Below, piece by piece: positions 8,637 through 16,986 of a stretch of DNA of 37,883 nt. The translations under genes were made by a program, and so were the position numbers. Within the stretch, counting starts at the first letter, position 1; each line of letters starts with the position of its first letter. Source of the DNA: Pseudomonadota bacterium (GTDB lineage Bacteria > Desulfobacterota > Desulfobulbia > Desulfobulbales > SURF-16); the NCBI GenBank assembly GCA_018822545.1, contig JAHJKA010000062.1, forward strand, positions 1 through 37,883, read 5' to 3'. The notes under the pieces were generated by a model. That model was given only the letters and a program-made list of their open reading frames with translations, ran no database searches and had not been told where the DNA came from.

Positions 8637-8786
8637 TAAAATACCTCCTCAAAGGATTAATTTTCGATCTCACTACAATTGCGAAATCTATCTTCTAAAA
8701 CAATCGACTCAAAGTAGGCAAGATCATCCAGCAAGACCTCAGCCCGATACTGAAACTCACAAATCTCCAAGCCGTAAAAAAACATC

Positions 8787-8816
8787 ATTATATGAAAAAT
8801 TTGGCATCAAGGTGAA
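8787..8816 (-). promoter_or_regulatory. Predicted aprBA promoter
   Basis: The minus strand has a perfect TATAAT -10 (8787-8792) and TTCACC as a -35 (8811-8816) with an 18-bp spacer. This would give a leader of about 145 nt before aprB. A dyad GTGAA-N7-TTCAC (8812-8828) overlaps the -35 and could be an operator. Predicted by eye only. Confidence 0.45.
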
Positions 8817-8848
8817 GCTTTTTTTCACACCATAACTTCTTGTTTTTA

Positions 8849-8864
8849 CTGTATTATTTTACAG
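8849..8864 (+). promoter_or_regulatory. LexA-like (SOS box) palindrome
   Basis: The sequence CTGTATTATTTTACAG matches the E. coli-type LexA box CTGT-N8-ACAG and is flanked by TA on the left as in the extended consensus. It lies upstream of a plus-strand Shine-Dalgarno (AAGGAG, 8879-8884). TTTACT (8845-8850) and TAATAA (8869-8874) flank it as possible but weak -35/-10 elements. LexA sites in Desulfobacterota vary, so identity with an SOS box is inference. Confidence 0.35.
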
Positions 8865-9018
8865 CAAATAATAATATCAAGGAGTTACAGATGCAAAAAA
8901 ATGAGTAGAGCTTCATTTTTTAGCCATTTGATCTATAAAATTTCGCCATCATATTGTCAAGAAAAAATCTTTTCTGTGAATGGACAAAATTTAAATAAAA
9001 TTATGTCCTGTTTTTTTT
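8865..9018 (+). ncRNA. Candidate small transcript between aprB and the YkgJ gene
   Basis: Downstream of the LexA-like palindrome come AAGGAG (8879-8884) and, six bases later, a five-codon ORF (8891-8908, MQKNE). An intrinsic terminator on the same strand ends at 9018. A transcript from here would be about 130-150 nt. A 47-codon ORF (8901-9044, MSRASFFSHL...) overlaps it but is badly placed relative to the Shine-Dalgarno and reads through the terminator, so it is probably not the product. Nothing here resembles a known RNA family. The exact start is unknown. Confidence 0.3.
8982..9018 (+). terminator. Plus-strand intrinsic terminator in the aprB-YkgJ spacer
   Basis: GGACA-A-AATTT (8982-8992) pairs with AAATT-A-TGTCC (8998-9008) across a 5-nt loop, with one A-A mismatch. 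TG and eight T residues (9011-9018) follow on the plus strand. The minus strand has no T-run next to the stem, so the orientation is plus. No annotated plus-strand gene lies upstream. The rest of the spacer up to the YkgJ promoter is AT-rich with no further recognisable element. Confidence 0.5.
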
Positions 9019-9161
9019 GCTTTCAGCCCCAACTTCAATGGTAAAAATACATAAAAACAGCTATTTCATTTTTTTAACGATAATACAATTGACAACCATA
9101 CTCTGTCGTGCTTACCTATTTGACCTTAAATTATTCTGGACTGAACAGGCATTCAACTAAA

Positions 9162-9191
9162 TTGTTAATCTTAGTTACTCGCCTGTATTAT
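9162..9191 (+). promoter_or_regulatory. Predicted promoter of the YkgJ-family gene
   Basis: TTGTTA (9162-9167) and TATTAT (9186-9191) are separated by 18 bp. Initiation near 9198 would leave a 40-nt leader and would exclude the earlier in-frame ATG at 9190, agreeing with the start chosen at 9238. Confidence 0.4.
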
Positions 9192-9237
9192 GGTCTTTAT
9201 TCTCGTTTCTATTTCACAACAACAAGAGGTTTCACCC

Positions 9238-10161
9238 ATGGCTGACAAAAACACCACCATGTTTGGTCAAGATAAAAATCCCAGTAATATTATCCCTACC
9301 AAGTACACCCTTGATTCAAAAATCAAATTCCGCTGTCATCCTGGCGTTTCTTGCTTTACTGCCTGCTGCGGCAACATCGATATTGTTTTAACCCCCTTTG
9401 ACATTCTCCGTCTCCGCAAGCTTCTCAATCTTTCTTCCGATGAGTTTCTCCTGCGCTATACCACCCCGATCTTTGTCGAAAAAACCGATATGCCCGGCGT
9501 CAAAATTCATCTTGACCAGGAAGGCCGCTGCCCCTTTGTTACCGAGGCAGGATGTACTATATATGAAGATCGACCTTCTGCTTGTCGTTATTACCCCATC
9601 GGCATGGCCAATTTCCATCAGGCCGGCGATGAAGGTGCCGACGCCGAAAAATTCTTCTTTGTTGTCAAGGAGCCTCACTGTAAAGGACACGAAGAAGATA
9701 AGGAATGGACCATACGCGAGTGGCGGGCTGACCAAGGCGTTGACATCTGTGATGACATGAATAATGAGTGGATGCAGCTTGTTATGCGTCGTAAATCTTA
9801 TGGTTTTCAGGCCAGTCTCAGTGAGCAAGGCCAGAAGATGTTTTTCATGGTTTCCACGAATCTTGAAAAATTCAAATCCTTTGTCTTTGAGTCTTCTTTC
9901 CTTGACACCTATGACATCGATGCTGAGACCTTGGAAAAAATTAAAAACGATGATATTGAACTGATGTTCTTCGGCCTTAAATACCTGGCTGGCTCGCTGT
10001 TTGGCGCCAAAACCCTGAAAATTAAGGATGAAAAAATTAAAGCCAAAGTTGCCAAGATGAAGAACAGCCAGGGCGATCGCGAGAAAGAGGCTGAAAAAGT
10101 CTACAATGAATTGCTTGCCGACCGAGACGCCCTTATGAAACAGATGAACGAAAAGAAATAA
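9238..10161 (+). CDS. YkgJ-family cysteine cluster protein
   Basis: This 307-residue soluble protein belongs to the CxxCxxCC/YkgJ family, thought to bind a metal or Fe-S centre; its function is unknown. The conserved cysteines are C33, C39, C43 and C44 (CHPGVSCFTACC) followed by C98, C106 and C116 in GRCPF...GCTIYEDRPSACRYYP, the family signature. The C-terminal 60 residues are lysine- and glutamate-rich and probably form a coiled coil. The ORF can start 16 codons earlier (9190), but the ATG at 9238 has AGAGGT seven bases upstream and sits below a candidate promoter. It is the only plus-strand gene in the window, next to aprBA but divergent from it, and ends at a shared terminator. A role in metal or Fe-S handling for sulfate-reduction enzymes would be speculation. 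Confidence 0.85.
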   Translation: MADKNTTMFGQDKNPSNIIPTKYTLDSKIKFRCHPGVSCFTACCGNIDIVLTPFDILRLRKLLNLSSDEFLLRYTTPIFVEKTDMPGVKIHLDQEGRCPFVTEAGCTIYEDRPSACRYYPIGMANFHQAGDEGADAEKFFFVVKEPHCKGHEEDKEWTIREWRADQGVDICDDMNNEWMQLVMRRKSYGFQASLSEQGQKMFFMVSTNLEKFKSFVFESSFLDTYDIDAETLEKIKNDDIELMFFGLKYLAGSLFGAKTLKIKDEKIKAKVAKMKNSQGDREKEAEKVYNELLADRDALMKQMNEKK

Positions 10162-10190
10162 GCTGGTTGTTGACGTTTTTTCGTCTTTAC

Positions 10191-10238
10191 CAAAACAAAA
10201 AAAGGTCATGGTGAAAACCATGTCCTTTTTTTGTTTTG
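10191..10238. terminator. Bidirectional terminator between converging genes
   Basis: A 22-bp inverted repeat with one mismatch (10191-10212 with 10217-10238, GAAA loop on the plus strand) carries A-rich and T-rich outer arms. It can therefore terminate both the YkgJ-family gene (plus) and the histidine kinase gene (minus). Confidence 0.9.
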
Positions 10239-10272
10239 TATACCGGTAACTACAGCGAGTTACTAAGCACGC

Positions 10273-11703
10273 TTATGCAAATTTGAATTCGATGGCAAAG
10301 AGGGAGCCATGCCCCTCTTTGCTTGTCACCCTGATTTCTGCATCGTGGCGATCCAGGATATTTTTGACAATTGCAAGGCCTAGTCCTGTCCCTCTGTTTT
10401 TCGTGGTGTAAAAGGGATTAAAGATCTGCTCAAGCCCTTCCTCATCTATACCACAGCCCTCATCCGCTATTTCCACCACAACCCCCTTCTCAGCCAATCG
10501 CGTGACAACGCGGACAACGCCTCCCTGATCCATCGATTGGGCCGCATTGACAATAATATTCATCAAGGCCTGATAGAGTTGATCAAAATCCCCTTTGAGC
10601 CAGGGCAGATTTTCGGCAAGTTCCATCTTGATAACCACACCACGTTTCTCCAGATCGGCCTTCATGAATGATACAATCTTTCGCAATATATCATTAATTG
10701 CGAAATCATTTAATTTGGGAGTTTGCGGCTTGGCAAAATCAAGAAATTCCCGAACAATGCCGTCCAGCCGGGCAGTCTCATCAACTATAATGGTGGCGAG
10801 ATGCTCCTTCCCCGGAGCCACCTTGGCAATACGCTTGCCAAGAATCTCGGCAGTTGAATGGATGATCCCCAAAGGATTTTTAATCTCATGGGACACGGAG
10901 GCAACCATCTTTCCCAAAGAGGCAAGACGCTGGCTGGCACTGAGTTTTTCCTCAAGCCGACTTCTCTCTTTGGATCTCTCCTCGATTATGAGATCAGCAC
11001 GATGAACTATCATCGACAACACAACAAAGAGAGCCGCCATGACAACCATTGAGGTCACCAGAATGGTACCTTGTAGTTTTATGAGGGCCTCAAGATCATC
11101 AGAGAGATCCTGAACAATCTCAATCACCCCCATTACCGACTCGTCGACACTAAAGGGCTTCTCTTTACGTAACGGGATATAGGTCTTGATGACACAAGAG
11201 ACATCCGGACTACCGGGCAGAAGATTGAGCAGGGAGCCGTGCAGCAAGAATGATGAACTGTCCCGGCCCGCAATAGCCTCTTCATAGCCCTTATCAGCCA
11301 GATTTTTCTTGCCAACAAGCTCTGGCACGGTTGAATAGGATACTATATTCTCCTTTTTCGAGTAGATGGTCACCGACTGGATATTGACGCCATGGGTGGC
11401 GTTGCGGATAATATCATCGAGTTTTTTGTACTGGCGTATGTCCTGCAATGCGATCTGCCGGTTCTGTAGGGCAAGGGGCAGGACAAATTGTTGAAAAACC
11501 TGATGGCTCAGGTTTTCAGCCAGAACCAGGGTATACTCCTTGCTCCGATCGAGCAGGGTCGTGGTGGTGTAATTCGAAATAATCCAGGCAAGAATCAAGG
11601 TGGTGAAGGCCACAACGCCAATAGAAGTATAGGAAAAGAACTTTACCAGCCGGAAGGGCTTGAGCACTTCCAAATTTTCTTTTTCACTGTTTTGATTACT
11701 CAC
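10273..11703 (-). CDS. Membrane sensor histidine kinase (NtrB/AtoS-like core)
   Basis: A sensor kinase of about 476 residues. Two membrane segments (about residues 22-45 and 213-234) flank an extracytoplasmic sensor region of about 165 residues that may have a double Cache-like fold. The cytoplasmic part has the HisKA box with phospho-acceptor His about 272 (SVSHEIKNPLG), then the ATPase boxes N (NIIVNAAQSM), G1 (DEGCGI), F (FNPFYTTK) and G2 (GTGLGLAI). The frame is open to a GTG at 11739, but the GTG at 11703 has GGAG six bases upstream and overlaps the stop of the radical SAM gene by 8 bp, so it is preferred. No response regulator lies nearby; it is an orphan kinase translationally coupled to the radical SAM gene. 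The signal is unknown. Confidence 0.88.
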   Translation of the reverse strand: MSNQNSEKENLEVLKPFRLVKFFSYTSIGVVAFTTLILAWIISNYTTTTLLDRSKEYTLVLAENLSHQVFQQFVLPLALQNRQIALQDIRQYKKLDDIIRNATHGVNIQSVTIYSKKENIVSYSTVPELVGKKNLADKGYEEAIAGRDSSSFLLHGSLLNLLPGSPDVSCVIKTYIPLRKEKPFSVDESVMGVIEIVQDLSDDLEALIKLQGTILVTSMVVMAALFVVLSMIVHRADLIIEERSKERSRLEEKLSASQRLASLGKMVASVSHEIKNPLGIIHSTAEILGKRIAKVAPGKEHLATIIVDETARLDGIVREFLDFAKPQTPKLNDFAINDILRKIVSFMKADLEKRGVVIKMELAENLPWLKGDFDQLYQALMNIIVNAAQSMDQGGVVRVVTRLAEKGVVVEIADEGCGIDEEGLEQIFNPFYTTKNRGTGLGLAIVKNILDRHDAEIRVTSKEGHGSLFAIEFKFA

Positions 11704-13405
11704 CGCAGACTCCACAGCGCCGACATCGTGACGTATCACAGGGCAGGGTTGTTTTTCCGGAAAGGGCCTTTGTATACTCTCCCCATAGATAGTCTGAATT
11801 CATGGAGTGATCAATAATATGCCAGCACAATTTTTCATTTTTCTGCCTTGGTCCGGCAATGACAAGAGGATCAAGATCGTGATCCTTTAACACCTGACGC
11901 CAGTTGCGGCCAGACCGGGCCATGTCGAGCAGGGCATAAGCCAAGCGCCGATCCCCTTTGGCGAGCACTGCCTGATAAAAGGCATTATCTGGCTTATCAA
12001 CCTTGAGTTTGACGTTGGCAAAAGGTTTAAGCTCCTTACTCAAAAACTTAATTCGCCGTTTAAGCTCAGGAACTCCGGCAAATCCAGCATACTGAAAAGG
12101 GGTCCAGGCCTTGGGAACAAAAGAATTCAAACTGACAGCAATTGTGGCCAGACGCCCCCTGGCTTTGCCCACCTCATCAATCTCCTCTTTTACCTGGCGG
12201 ACAAGTTCTACGAGCTCCTCAAGATCGGCATCCTCTTCACTTGGCAGGCCAATCATAAAATAGAGCTTCAACGTACTTATACCAGCCTCCACCAAGGTGC
12301 GCGCGGCCTTGACGATATCATGGCGGCTCAATCCTTTATTGATAACAGCACGTAAGCGCTCAGATGCACCATCCGGGGCAATAGCCGAAGTTTTTAAAGC
12401 ACTTTTTTGCAGTAAGGATACCAGCTCATCACTTAAGGCATCAGCCCTGAGTGACGAAAAGGAAAGAGAGCATTGCACCCCTTCAAGAAACCGCGACACT
12501 TCGGCAAGCTCATCGGCATGAGCCATCTCCATGCCCAGCAATCCTACCCGGGAGCATCCTTGCGGTATTTCTTTAAGGGCGGAAATAATAGCATCACTGC
12601 GCCAGAGCCGGGGCGGCCGATAAATAAAACCGGCAGCGCAGAACCGGCATCCTCGGCTGCATCCTCGACCTAGTTCAGCAAGATAGAGACTGGCAAATTC
12701 CGTATGTGGGGTTAAAAGTTCTGAGTGCCCTGCCTCATCAAGATCCAGGCACACCTTTTTCTTAACCGGAAATAATGCCCCCTCTTTTGCCGCAAAACCA
12801 GCAAATTCACCATCTGCAGAGTAAAGATACTTATATTTAGCCGGGACATAATACCCTGGACGAACTGCTGATTGCTCTAAGAGGTGCTCCTGCCATCCCT
12901 GTTCAGCATAACCAGTCTCGATTATTTCTTCGATGATTGCCGGCAAAAGCACTTCGGCATCACCGATTACAAACATATCGATAAACGGCGCCAGGGGCTC
13001 AGGGTTGATGAAGGTGGCGACACCGCCGCCGATAATCAGTGGCGAGCCGATATTCTTGTTTTGACGTCTGTGCTCAGCCAGGGGCTCAAGCCCTGCATTA
13101 ATAAATATCTTCAGCAGATTGAGATAATCGCTCTCAAAACTTAAGGCACAGAGAATCACTGGGAAATCCGTAAGCAACCGCCCAGACTCAACAGAAACCG
13201 GGACCCCGCCGTTTTCAGGTAAGAACACCCTTTCACAGACAATATCAGGATGATCGTTTGCTATCCTATAAACGATCTGCATGCCGAGATTAGACATGGC
13301 AAGCTTGTAGGTGTTTGGGAACACCAGGGCAATGGGCCGCTTATCCTTCCATTTTTTGATAATGGTGCCCTGTTCGTGGTCAAGTAAATCTACAGCTCCC
13401 TTCAT
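11696..13405 (-). CDS. B12-binding-domain-type radical SAM protein (TIGR03960-like)
   Basis: This 569-residue protein has an N-terminal B12-binding-like half (FPNTYKLAMSNLGMQIVYRI; LIIGGGVATFINPEPLAPFID) and a radical SAM half with the [4Fe-4S] motif CSRGCRFC (in LAELGRGCSRGCRFCAAGF). LKLYFMIGLPSEEDADLEE is typical of Elp3/MiaB-like rSAM barrels. The C-terminus is cysteine-rich (CDTSRCRRCGVCGE), perhaps an extra cluster or metal site. It matches the uncharacterised family often fused to a DUF2344 domain; no such domain is seen here. The ATG at 13405 lies after the ftsZ terminator, so it is probably expressed separately from the dcw operon. The substrate is unknown. Confidence 0.85.
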   Translation of the reverse strand: MKGAVDLLDHEQGTIIKKWKDKRPIALVFPNTYKLAMSNLGMQIVYRIANDHPDIVCERVFLPENGGVPVSVESGRLLTDFPVILCALSFESDYLNLLKIFINAGLEPLAEHRRQNKNIGSPLIIGGGVATFINPEPLAPFIDMFVIGDAEVLLPAIIEEIIETGYAEQGWQEHLLEQSAVRPGYYVPAKYKYLYSADGEFAGFAAKEGALFPVKKKVCLDLDEAGHSELLTPHTEFASLYLAELGRGCSRGCRFCAAGFIYRPPRLWRSDAIISALKEIPQGCSRVGLLGMEMAHADELAEVSRFLEGVQCSLSFSSLRADALSDELVSLLQKSALKTSAIAPDGASERLRAVINKGLSRHDIVKAARTLVEAGISTLKLYFMIGLPSEEDADLEELVELVRQVKEEIDEVGKARGRLATIAVSLNSFVPKAWTPFQYAGFAGVPELKRRIKFLSKELKPFANVKLKVDKPDNAFYQAVLAKGDRRLAYALLDMARSGRNWRQVLKDHDLDPLVIAGPRQKNEKLCWHIIDHSMNSDYLWGEYTKALSGKTTLPCDTSRCRRCGVCGE

Positions 13406-13429
13406 AGCAGCTCACGAGGTGATGTTATC

Positions 13430-13475
13430 AAAACGACAAGGCCCACGAAGAGGGGAGAATCTTCGTGGGCCTTGT
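13430..13475 (-). terminator. Terminator after ftsZ (end of dcw operon)
   Basis: A perfect 16-bp stem (13436-13451 with 13460-13475, 8-nt loop) is followed on the minus strand by CGTTTTG. The T-tract is short but the stem is strong and GC-rich. It lies 71 bp after the ftsZ stop and 24 bp upstream of the radical SAM start. Confidence 0.8.
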
Positions 13476-13546
13476 GGCGGGGATGGTCGATCTGGAGCAT
13501 GGGGAGTTACTCCAGACCTAGTAAAAAGAGGAGGTATACATTACAA

Positions 13547-14725
13547 CTAATTGGCATTTTTCCTGATCCAGGCCGGTACATCCAGGGTCTCTTCATCAAG
13601 GGGATTGACATCAACCCCAAAAAGACTGGCCTGTTTCATCTGGTGAATTTGGCCGGTGTTGAAGGTTGATTCGCCATGTGATCCTCCGCGATAATACCTG
13701 TTGGGCCGCGTATCACCATTGACAGCGATAGGTGTTACTTCAGCAAGTGGCGCCAATTTGCTCTCTTCCTTGATGCCGGTGGCGACCACGGTAACCCGCA
13801 TTTCATCGCCGGCATTCTCATCAAAAATAACGCCCATGATGATGTTGGCATCCTCATGCACCTCGTTTTGAATACGACTGGTCACCTCAGTGACTTCATG
13901 CATGGCCAGCGTATCCTGCCGTGCGGTCATGTTGACCAAAACGCCACGGGCTCCCTGAATGGAGACATCCTTGAGCAGCGGACTTTCAATGGCCTGCTTC
14001 ACCGCCTCCTTGGCCCGATTATCACCAACACTGGTGCCGGATCCCATCAAGGCGGTACCCATCTCGCTCATTACCGCGCAGACATCAGCAAAATCAGGAT
14101 TGATATAGCCATCCATATTAATCAGATCGGTTATACCCCTGATGGCTTTAACCAACACGTCATCAACCATCTTCATGGAATCCATAAACATGGTTGATTT
14201 CTGTGAGAGCGCCAAAACCCGGTCGTTGGGGATGGTAATAATAGTATCAACATTCGCCTTGAGTTCTTCCCAGCCTGCCTCGGCTTTTTTCATCCGGGCC
14301 TTACCCTCAAAACTAAAAGGCTTGGTAACGACAGCCACGGTGAGCGCACCCATTTCCTTTGCGATTTGGGCAACAACCGGGGCCGCGCCGGTACCCGTTC
14401 CGCCACCGAGCCCCGCAGCCACAAATACCATCTCCGAACCTTTCAGGGCCTCCCGAATCGCCTCCCGGCTCTCTTCAGCAGACAAACGCCCGATTTCCGG
14501 ATTAGCACCAGCGCCGCGGCCCTTGCTTGTTTCACAACCAAGCTGAATCTGCACATCTGCGCGGGAACGCTCCAGGGCCTGGAGATCGGTATTGCCGGAG
14601 ATAAACTCCACCCCGGTGATACCTTGTTCAACCATGGTATTGACGGCGTTGCCACCGCCACCACCGACACCGAACACCTTGATCCGTGCTCTGCCTTCAA
14701 TCTTTGCCATTTTAAAATCTGACAT
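13547..14725 (-). CDS. ftsZ: Cell division protein FtsZ
   Basis: This 392-residue tubulin-like GTPase forms the cytokinetic ring. The nucleotide-binding glycine loop FGVGGGGGNAVNTM (about 18-31), the tubulin signature GGGTGTG (107-113) and the T7 loop NPDFAD (209-214) are all intact, so it should be active. A variable linker precedes the conserved C-terminal peptide (LDVPAWIRKNAN) that binds FtsA and other partners. GAGGGGAG precedes the ATG. It is the last gene of the dcw operon; the 156-bp gap to ftsA may hold an internal promoter (a GATAAT-like -10 is visible, but no good -35). Confidence 0.97.
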   Translation of the reverse strand: MSDFKMAKIEGRARIKVFGVGGGGGNAVNTMVEQGITGVEFISGNTDLQALERSRADVQIQLGCETSKGRGAGANPEIGRLSAEESREAIREALKGSEMVFVAAGLGGGTGTGAAPVVAQIAKEMGALTVAVVTKPFSFEGKARMKKAEAGWEELKANVDTIITIPNDRVLALSQKSTMFMDSMKMVDDVLVKAIRGITDLINMDGYINPDFADVCAVMSEMGTALMGSGTSVGDNRAKEAVKQAIESPLLKDVSIQGARGVLVNMTARQDTLAMHEVTEVTSRIQNEVHEDANIIMGVIFDENAGDEMRVTVVATGIKEESKLAPLAEVTPIAVNGDTRPNRYYRGGSHGESTFNTGQIHQMKQASLFGVDVNPLDEETLDVPAWIRKNAN

Positions 14726-14881
14726 ATTTTTCTCCCCTCATTGTTTACCTGCCCCTGACACTTTAAAAATCAATTAAATGAAATTCTTCCTTGCAGTCTC
14801 CGGACACTCATTATCTCATAGGGCAATTCATGTGATTGCGGCGCGCTTCCCCAAGAAACACCGCAGTAAACATCAACAAAT

Positions 14882-16174
14882 TCACATTACCTTTTTAAAA
14901 AAACTTCTGAACTTCCGGGTTATTCTTTCCAAAATAGTGCTGTTATCAAGCAAGAACTGACCAGGTTCATGCTTTGCTCCGTAAAGGATCAAGCCAACAC
15001 CAGTAGCGCATTGCGGGGTATTAACCAGATCCGTAACCCCACCGACATGGCGTGGATATCCGATGCGCACCGGCAGATCAAAAATCTGCTCGGCCAGCTC
15101 CACCATATTGGCAAGCAGAGAACTGCCACCGGTCATGACGATGCCGGCATGGATCTTATTCTTCACCTTATTATCGATCATCTGCTGGTTGATCAGGGTC
15201 AGCATTTCCTCAACCCTTGGCTCAAGGATCTCCCCCATGACGCGCTGCGAAAGCTTCCGCGGCTTTTTATCCCCCACTGAAGGCACCTCAATCACCTGAT
15301 CCTTGTCGATAAGCGAGGCAATAGCGCAACCATATTTTTCCTTAAGGCGCTCGGCCTCAAGCAGCGGTGTCCGCAATCCGTGGGAAAGATCGTTGGTGAG
15401 ATTGTCGCCGCCGATGCCAAGGACAAAGGTCTGGCGAATACAGTTATCAACAAAGACGGCAAGGTCACTGGTGCCGCCGCCAATATCAAGCAACCCCACC
15501 CCGAGTTCCTGCTCCTCCTTGGTAAGGACGGCATAGGCCGAGGCCACCGGTTCCAGCACCACGTCATCCACATCAAGGCCAGCCTTGTTACAACACTTAA
15601 CAATATTATGAACAGCAGTGGCCGAGCCTGTGACGATATGAACCTCTGCCTCAAGGCGTACCCCGGCCATGCCCAATGGATCCTGGATGCCGCCCTGGCC
15701 ATCAACCTTAAACTCCTGGGGCAGGACATGGAGAACCTCCTGCTCCTGGGTCAAGGGAATGGCCTTGGCATTATCCACCACCCGAGCAATATCCTCCTGG
15801 GTTATTTCCTGATTTTTCAGGGCGATGACCCCATCACTGTTCACACCCTTGACATGGGAACCGGCAATCCCCACAAATACCGAAGAAATCCGGCAGCCCG
15901 CCATGACCTCGGCCTCATTCACCGAGCGTTTGATGGAATTGACCGTGGCCTCGATATTAACAACCACTCCTTTGCGCATACCAATTGACGGGTGCACGCC
16001 AATGCCAATGATATCCACATGGTCAGGAAAGACCTCACCGACAACGGTGCAAATCTTGGTGGTGCCAATATCAAGGCCGACCACGATCTCGCCACGCTTC
16101 TTCTCCTGCCCCGCCTGTTTCGCCAATTGTTTTTCACTTTCTTTTTTAGGCATAATTACTACCGCTCTCTGCAC
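14882..16174 (-). CDS. ftsA: Cell division protein FtsA
   Basis: An actin-like ATPase of about 430 residues that tethers FtsZ to the membrane. The ATPase motifs phosphate 1 (VGLDIGTTKICTVVGE), phosphate 2 (GLLDIGGGTSDLAVF) and adenosine (AGIVMTGGSSLLANM) are present, with the SHS2/1C domain between the first two. The C-terminus ITRKFRSFFKKVM is the amphipathic membrane-targeting helix. The ORF opens with a GTG at 16174, 8 bp after the ftsQ stop. An ATG seven codons later (16153) is equally possible, and neither has a strong Shine-Dalgarno. Confidence 0.95.
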   Translation of the reverse strand: MQRAVVIMPKKESEKQLAKQAGQEKKRGEIVVGLDIGTTKICTVVGEVFPDHVDIIGIGVHPSIGMRKGVVVNIEATVNSIKRSVNEAEVMAGCRISSVFVGIAGSHVKGVNSDGVIALKNQEITQEDIARVVDNAKAIPLTQEQEVLHVLPQEFKVDGQGGIQDPLGMAGVRLEAEVHIVTGSATAVHNIVKCCNKAGLDVDDVVLEPVASAYAVLTKEEQELGVGLLDIGGGTSDLAVFVDNCIRQTFVLGIGGDNLTNDLSHGLRTPLLEAERLKEKYGCAIASLIDKDQVIEVPSVGDKKPRKLSQRVMGEILEPRVEEMLTLINQQMIDNKVKNKIHAGIVMTGGSSLLANMVELAEQIFDLPVRIGYPRHVGGVTDLVNTPQCATGVGLILYGAKHEPGQFLLDNSTILERITRKFRSFFKKVM

Positions 16175-16182
16175 TCACAGAA

Positions 16183-16986
16183 TTAGCCGTTAAACTTCAC
16201 AAGAACACGACCCTCAAGATATTCCATGTCAATGGAGGCCACCGTGCTAAATTTTTTCTTTTTATAGAGCCAAGCAAGAACCTTGGTTAAACGTTTATAT
16301 TTTGTCCACATCTTGTCCTTGCCTAAAATAACCGGAAAAGGATTATCGGCAAGGTACATGGTTAATCCGCCCTGTTCATCCAAGACCAATTGCGAGATAT
16401 TCTGTTTAGGAAGATCGGGGTCACCATGGCTGGCATATCGCAACATTTCCAAGGGCCCTTTCAAGGCCCTGATGTCCGTCAAGATCTCCGAACTTGGCAC
16501 AAACAACACTGGATAATCGAGGTCTTCACCCACCAACACCGGGGCAAAAATATGTCCGTTACTATCAATATAAGAGAGCACCCCATCCAGGTGAATCATG
16601 GCAGTTGGTATGCGTTCGTGAATAACGAGGGCGATACTGTTTGGCCATTTTTTGTCCACATCGACTTTACGGATCCACCCCGTAGCCTTTAAGGACGCCT
16701 CGATCTTTTTTTTGCTTACCGCAATGAGATTGCTCTTATTTTCCAGCCCGGCCAAGGCAGCTATTTCATCGGCGTTAAGTCTCTTGGAGCCTTCCACGGT
16801 TATCGACTCAACCTGAAAAAATACACTGTGGCACAACCCGGCATAAATCCCCCAGCCTGTCAGCGCCATTACACCTATTGCCAAGGCAACACCTACAAAA
16901 ATTGCATAGAGGTGCCGACTTTCAGCGCGCTCTGCCTTCATCCTCTTTTGCAAGGAAGACGAGTATGCCGAATTTCGTTTTTTCAT
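16183..16986 (-). CDS. ftsQ: Cell division protein FtsQ
   Basis: This 267-residue bitopic protein has a basic cytoplasmic N-terminus, one membrane segment (about 26-48, LYAIFVGVALAIGVMALTGW), a POTRA domain (FFQVESITVEGSKRLNADEI...) and a beta domain. With FtsL and FtsB it forms the complex that signals to the septal synthase. Its ATG overlaps the murB stop by 4 bp (ATGA), so the two are translationally coupled. An FtsB gene is not seen in the window. Confidence 0.92.
   Translation of the reverse strand: MKKRNSAYSSSLQKRMKAERAESRHLYAIFVGVALAIGVMALTGWGIYAGLCHSVFFQVESITVEGSKRLNADEIAALAGLENKSNLIAVSKKKIEASLKATGWIRKVDVDKKWPNSIALVIHERIPTAMIHLDGVLSYIDSNGHIFAPVLVGEDLDYPVLFVPSSEILTDIRALKGPLEMLRYASHGDPDLPKQNISQLVLDEQGGLTMYLADNPFPVILGKDKMWTKYKRLTKVLAWLYKKKKFSTVASIDMEYLEGRVLVKFNG

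Noticed and set aside
8901..9044. 47-codon plus-strand ORF (MSRASFFSHL...) in the aprB-YkgJ spacer
   Set aside because: Its start is too far (16 nt) from the Shine-Dalgarno, and it passes through a good intrinsic terminator; composition looks like AT-rich non-coding DNA. The RNA or mini-ORF explanation is preferred.
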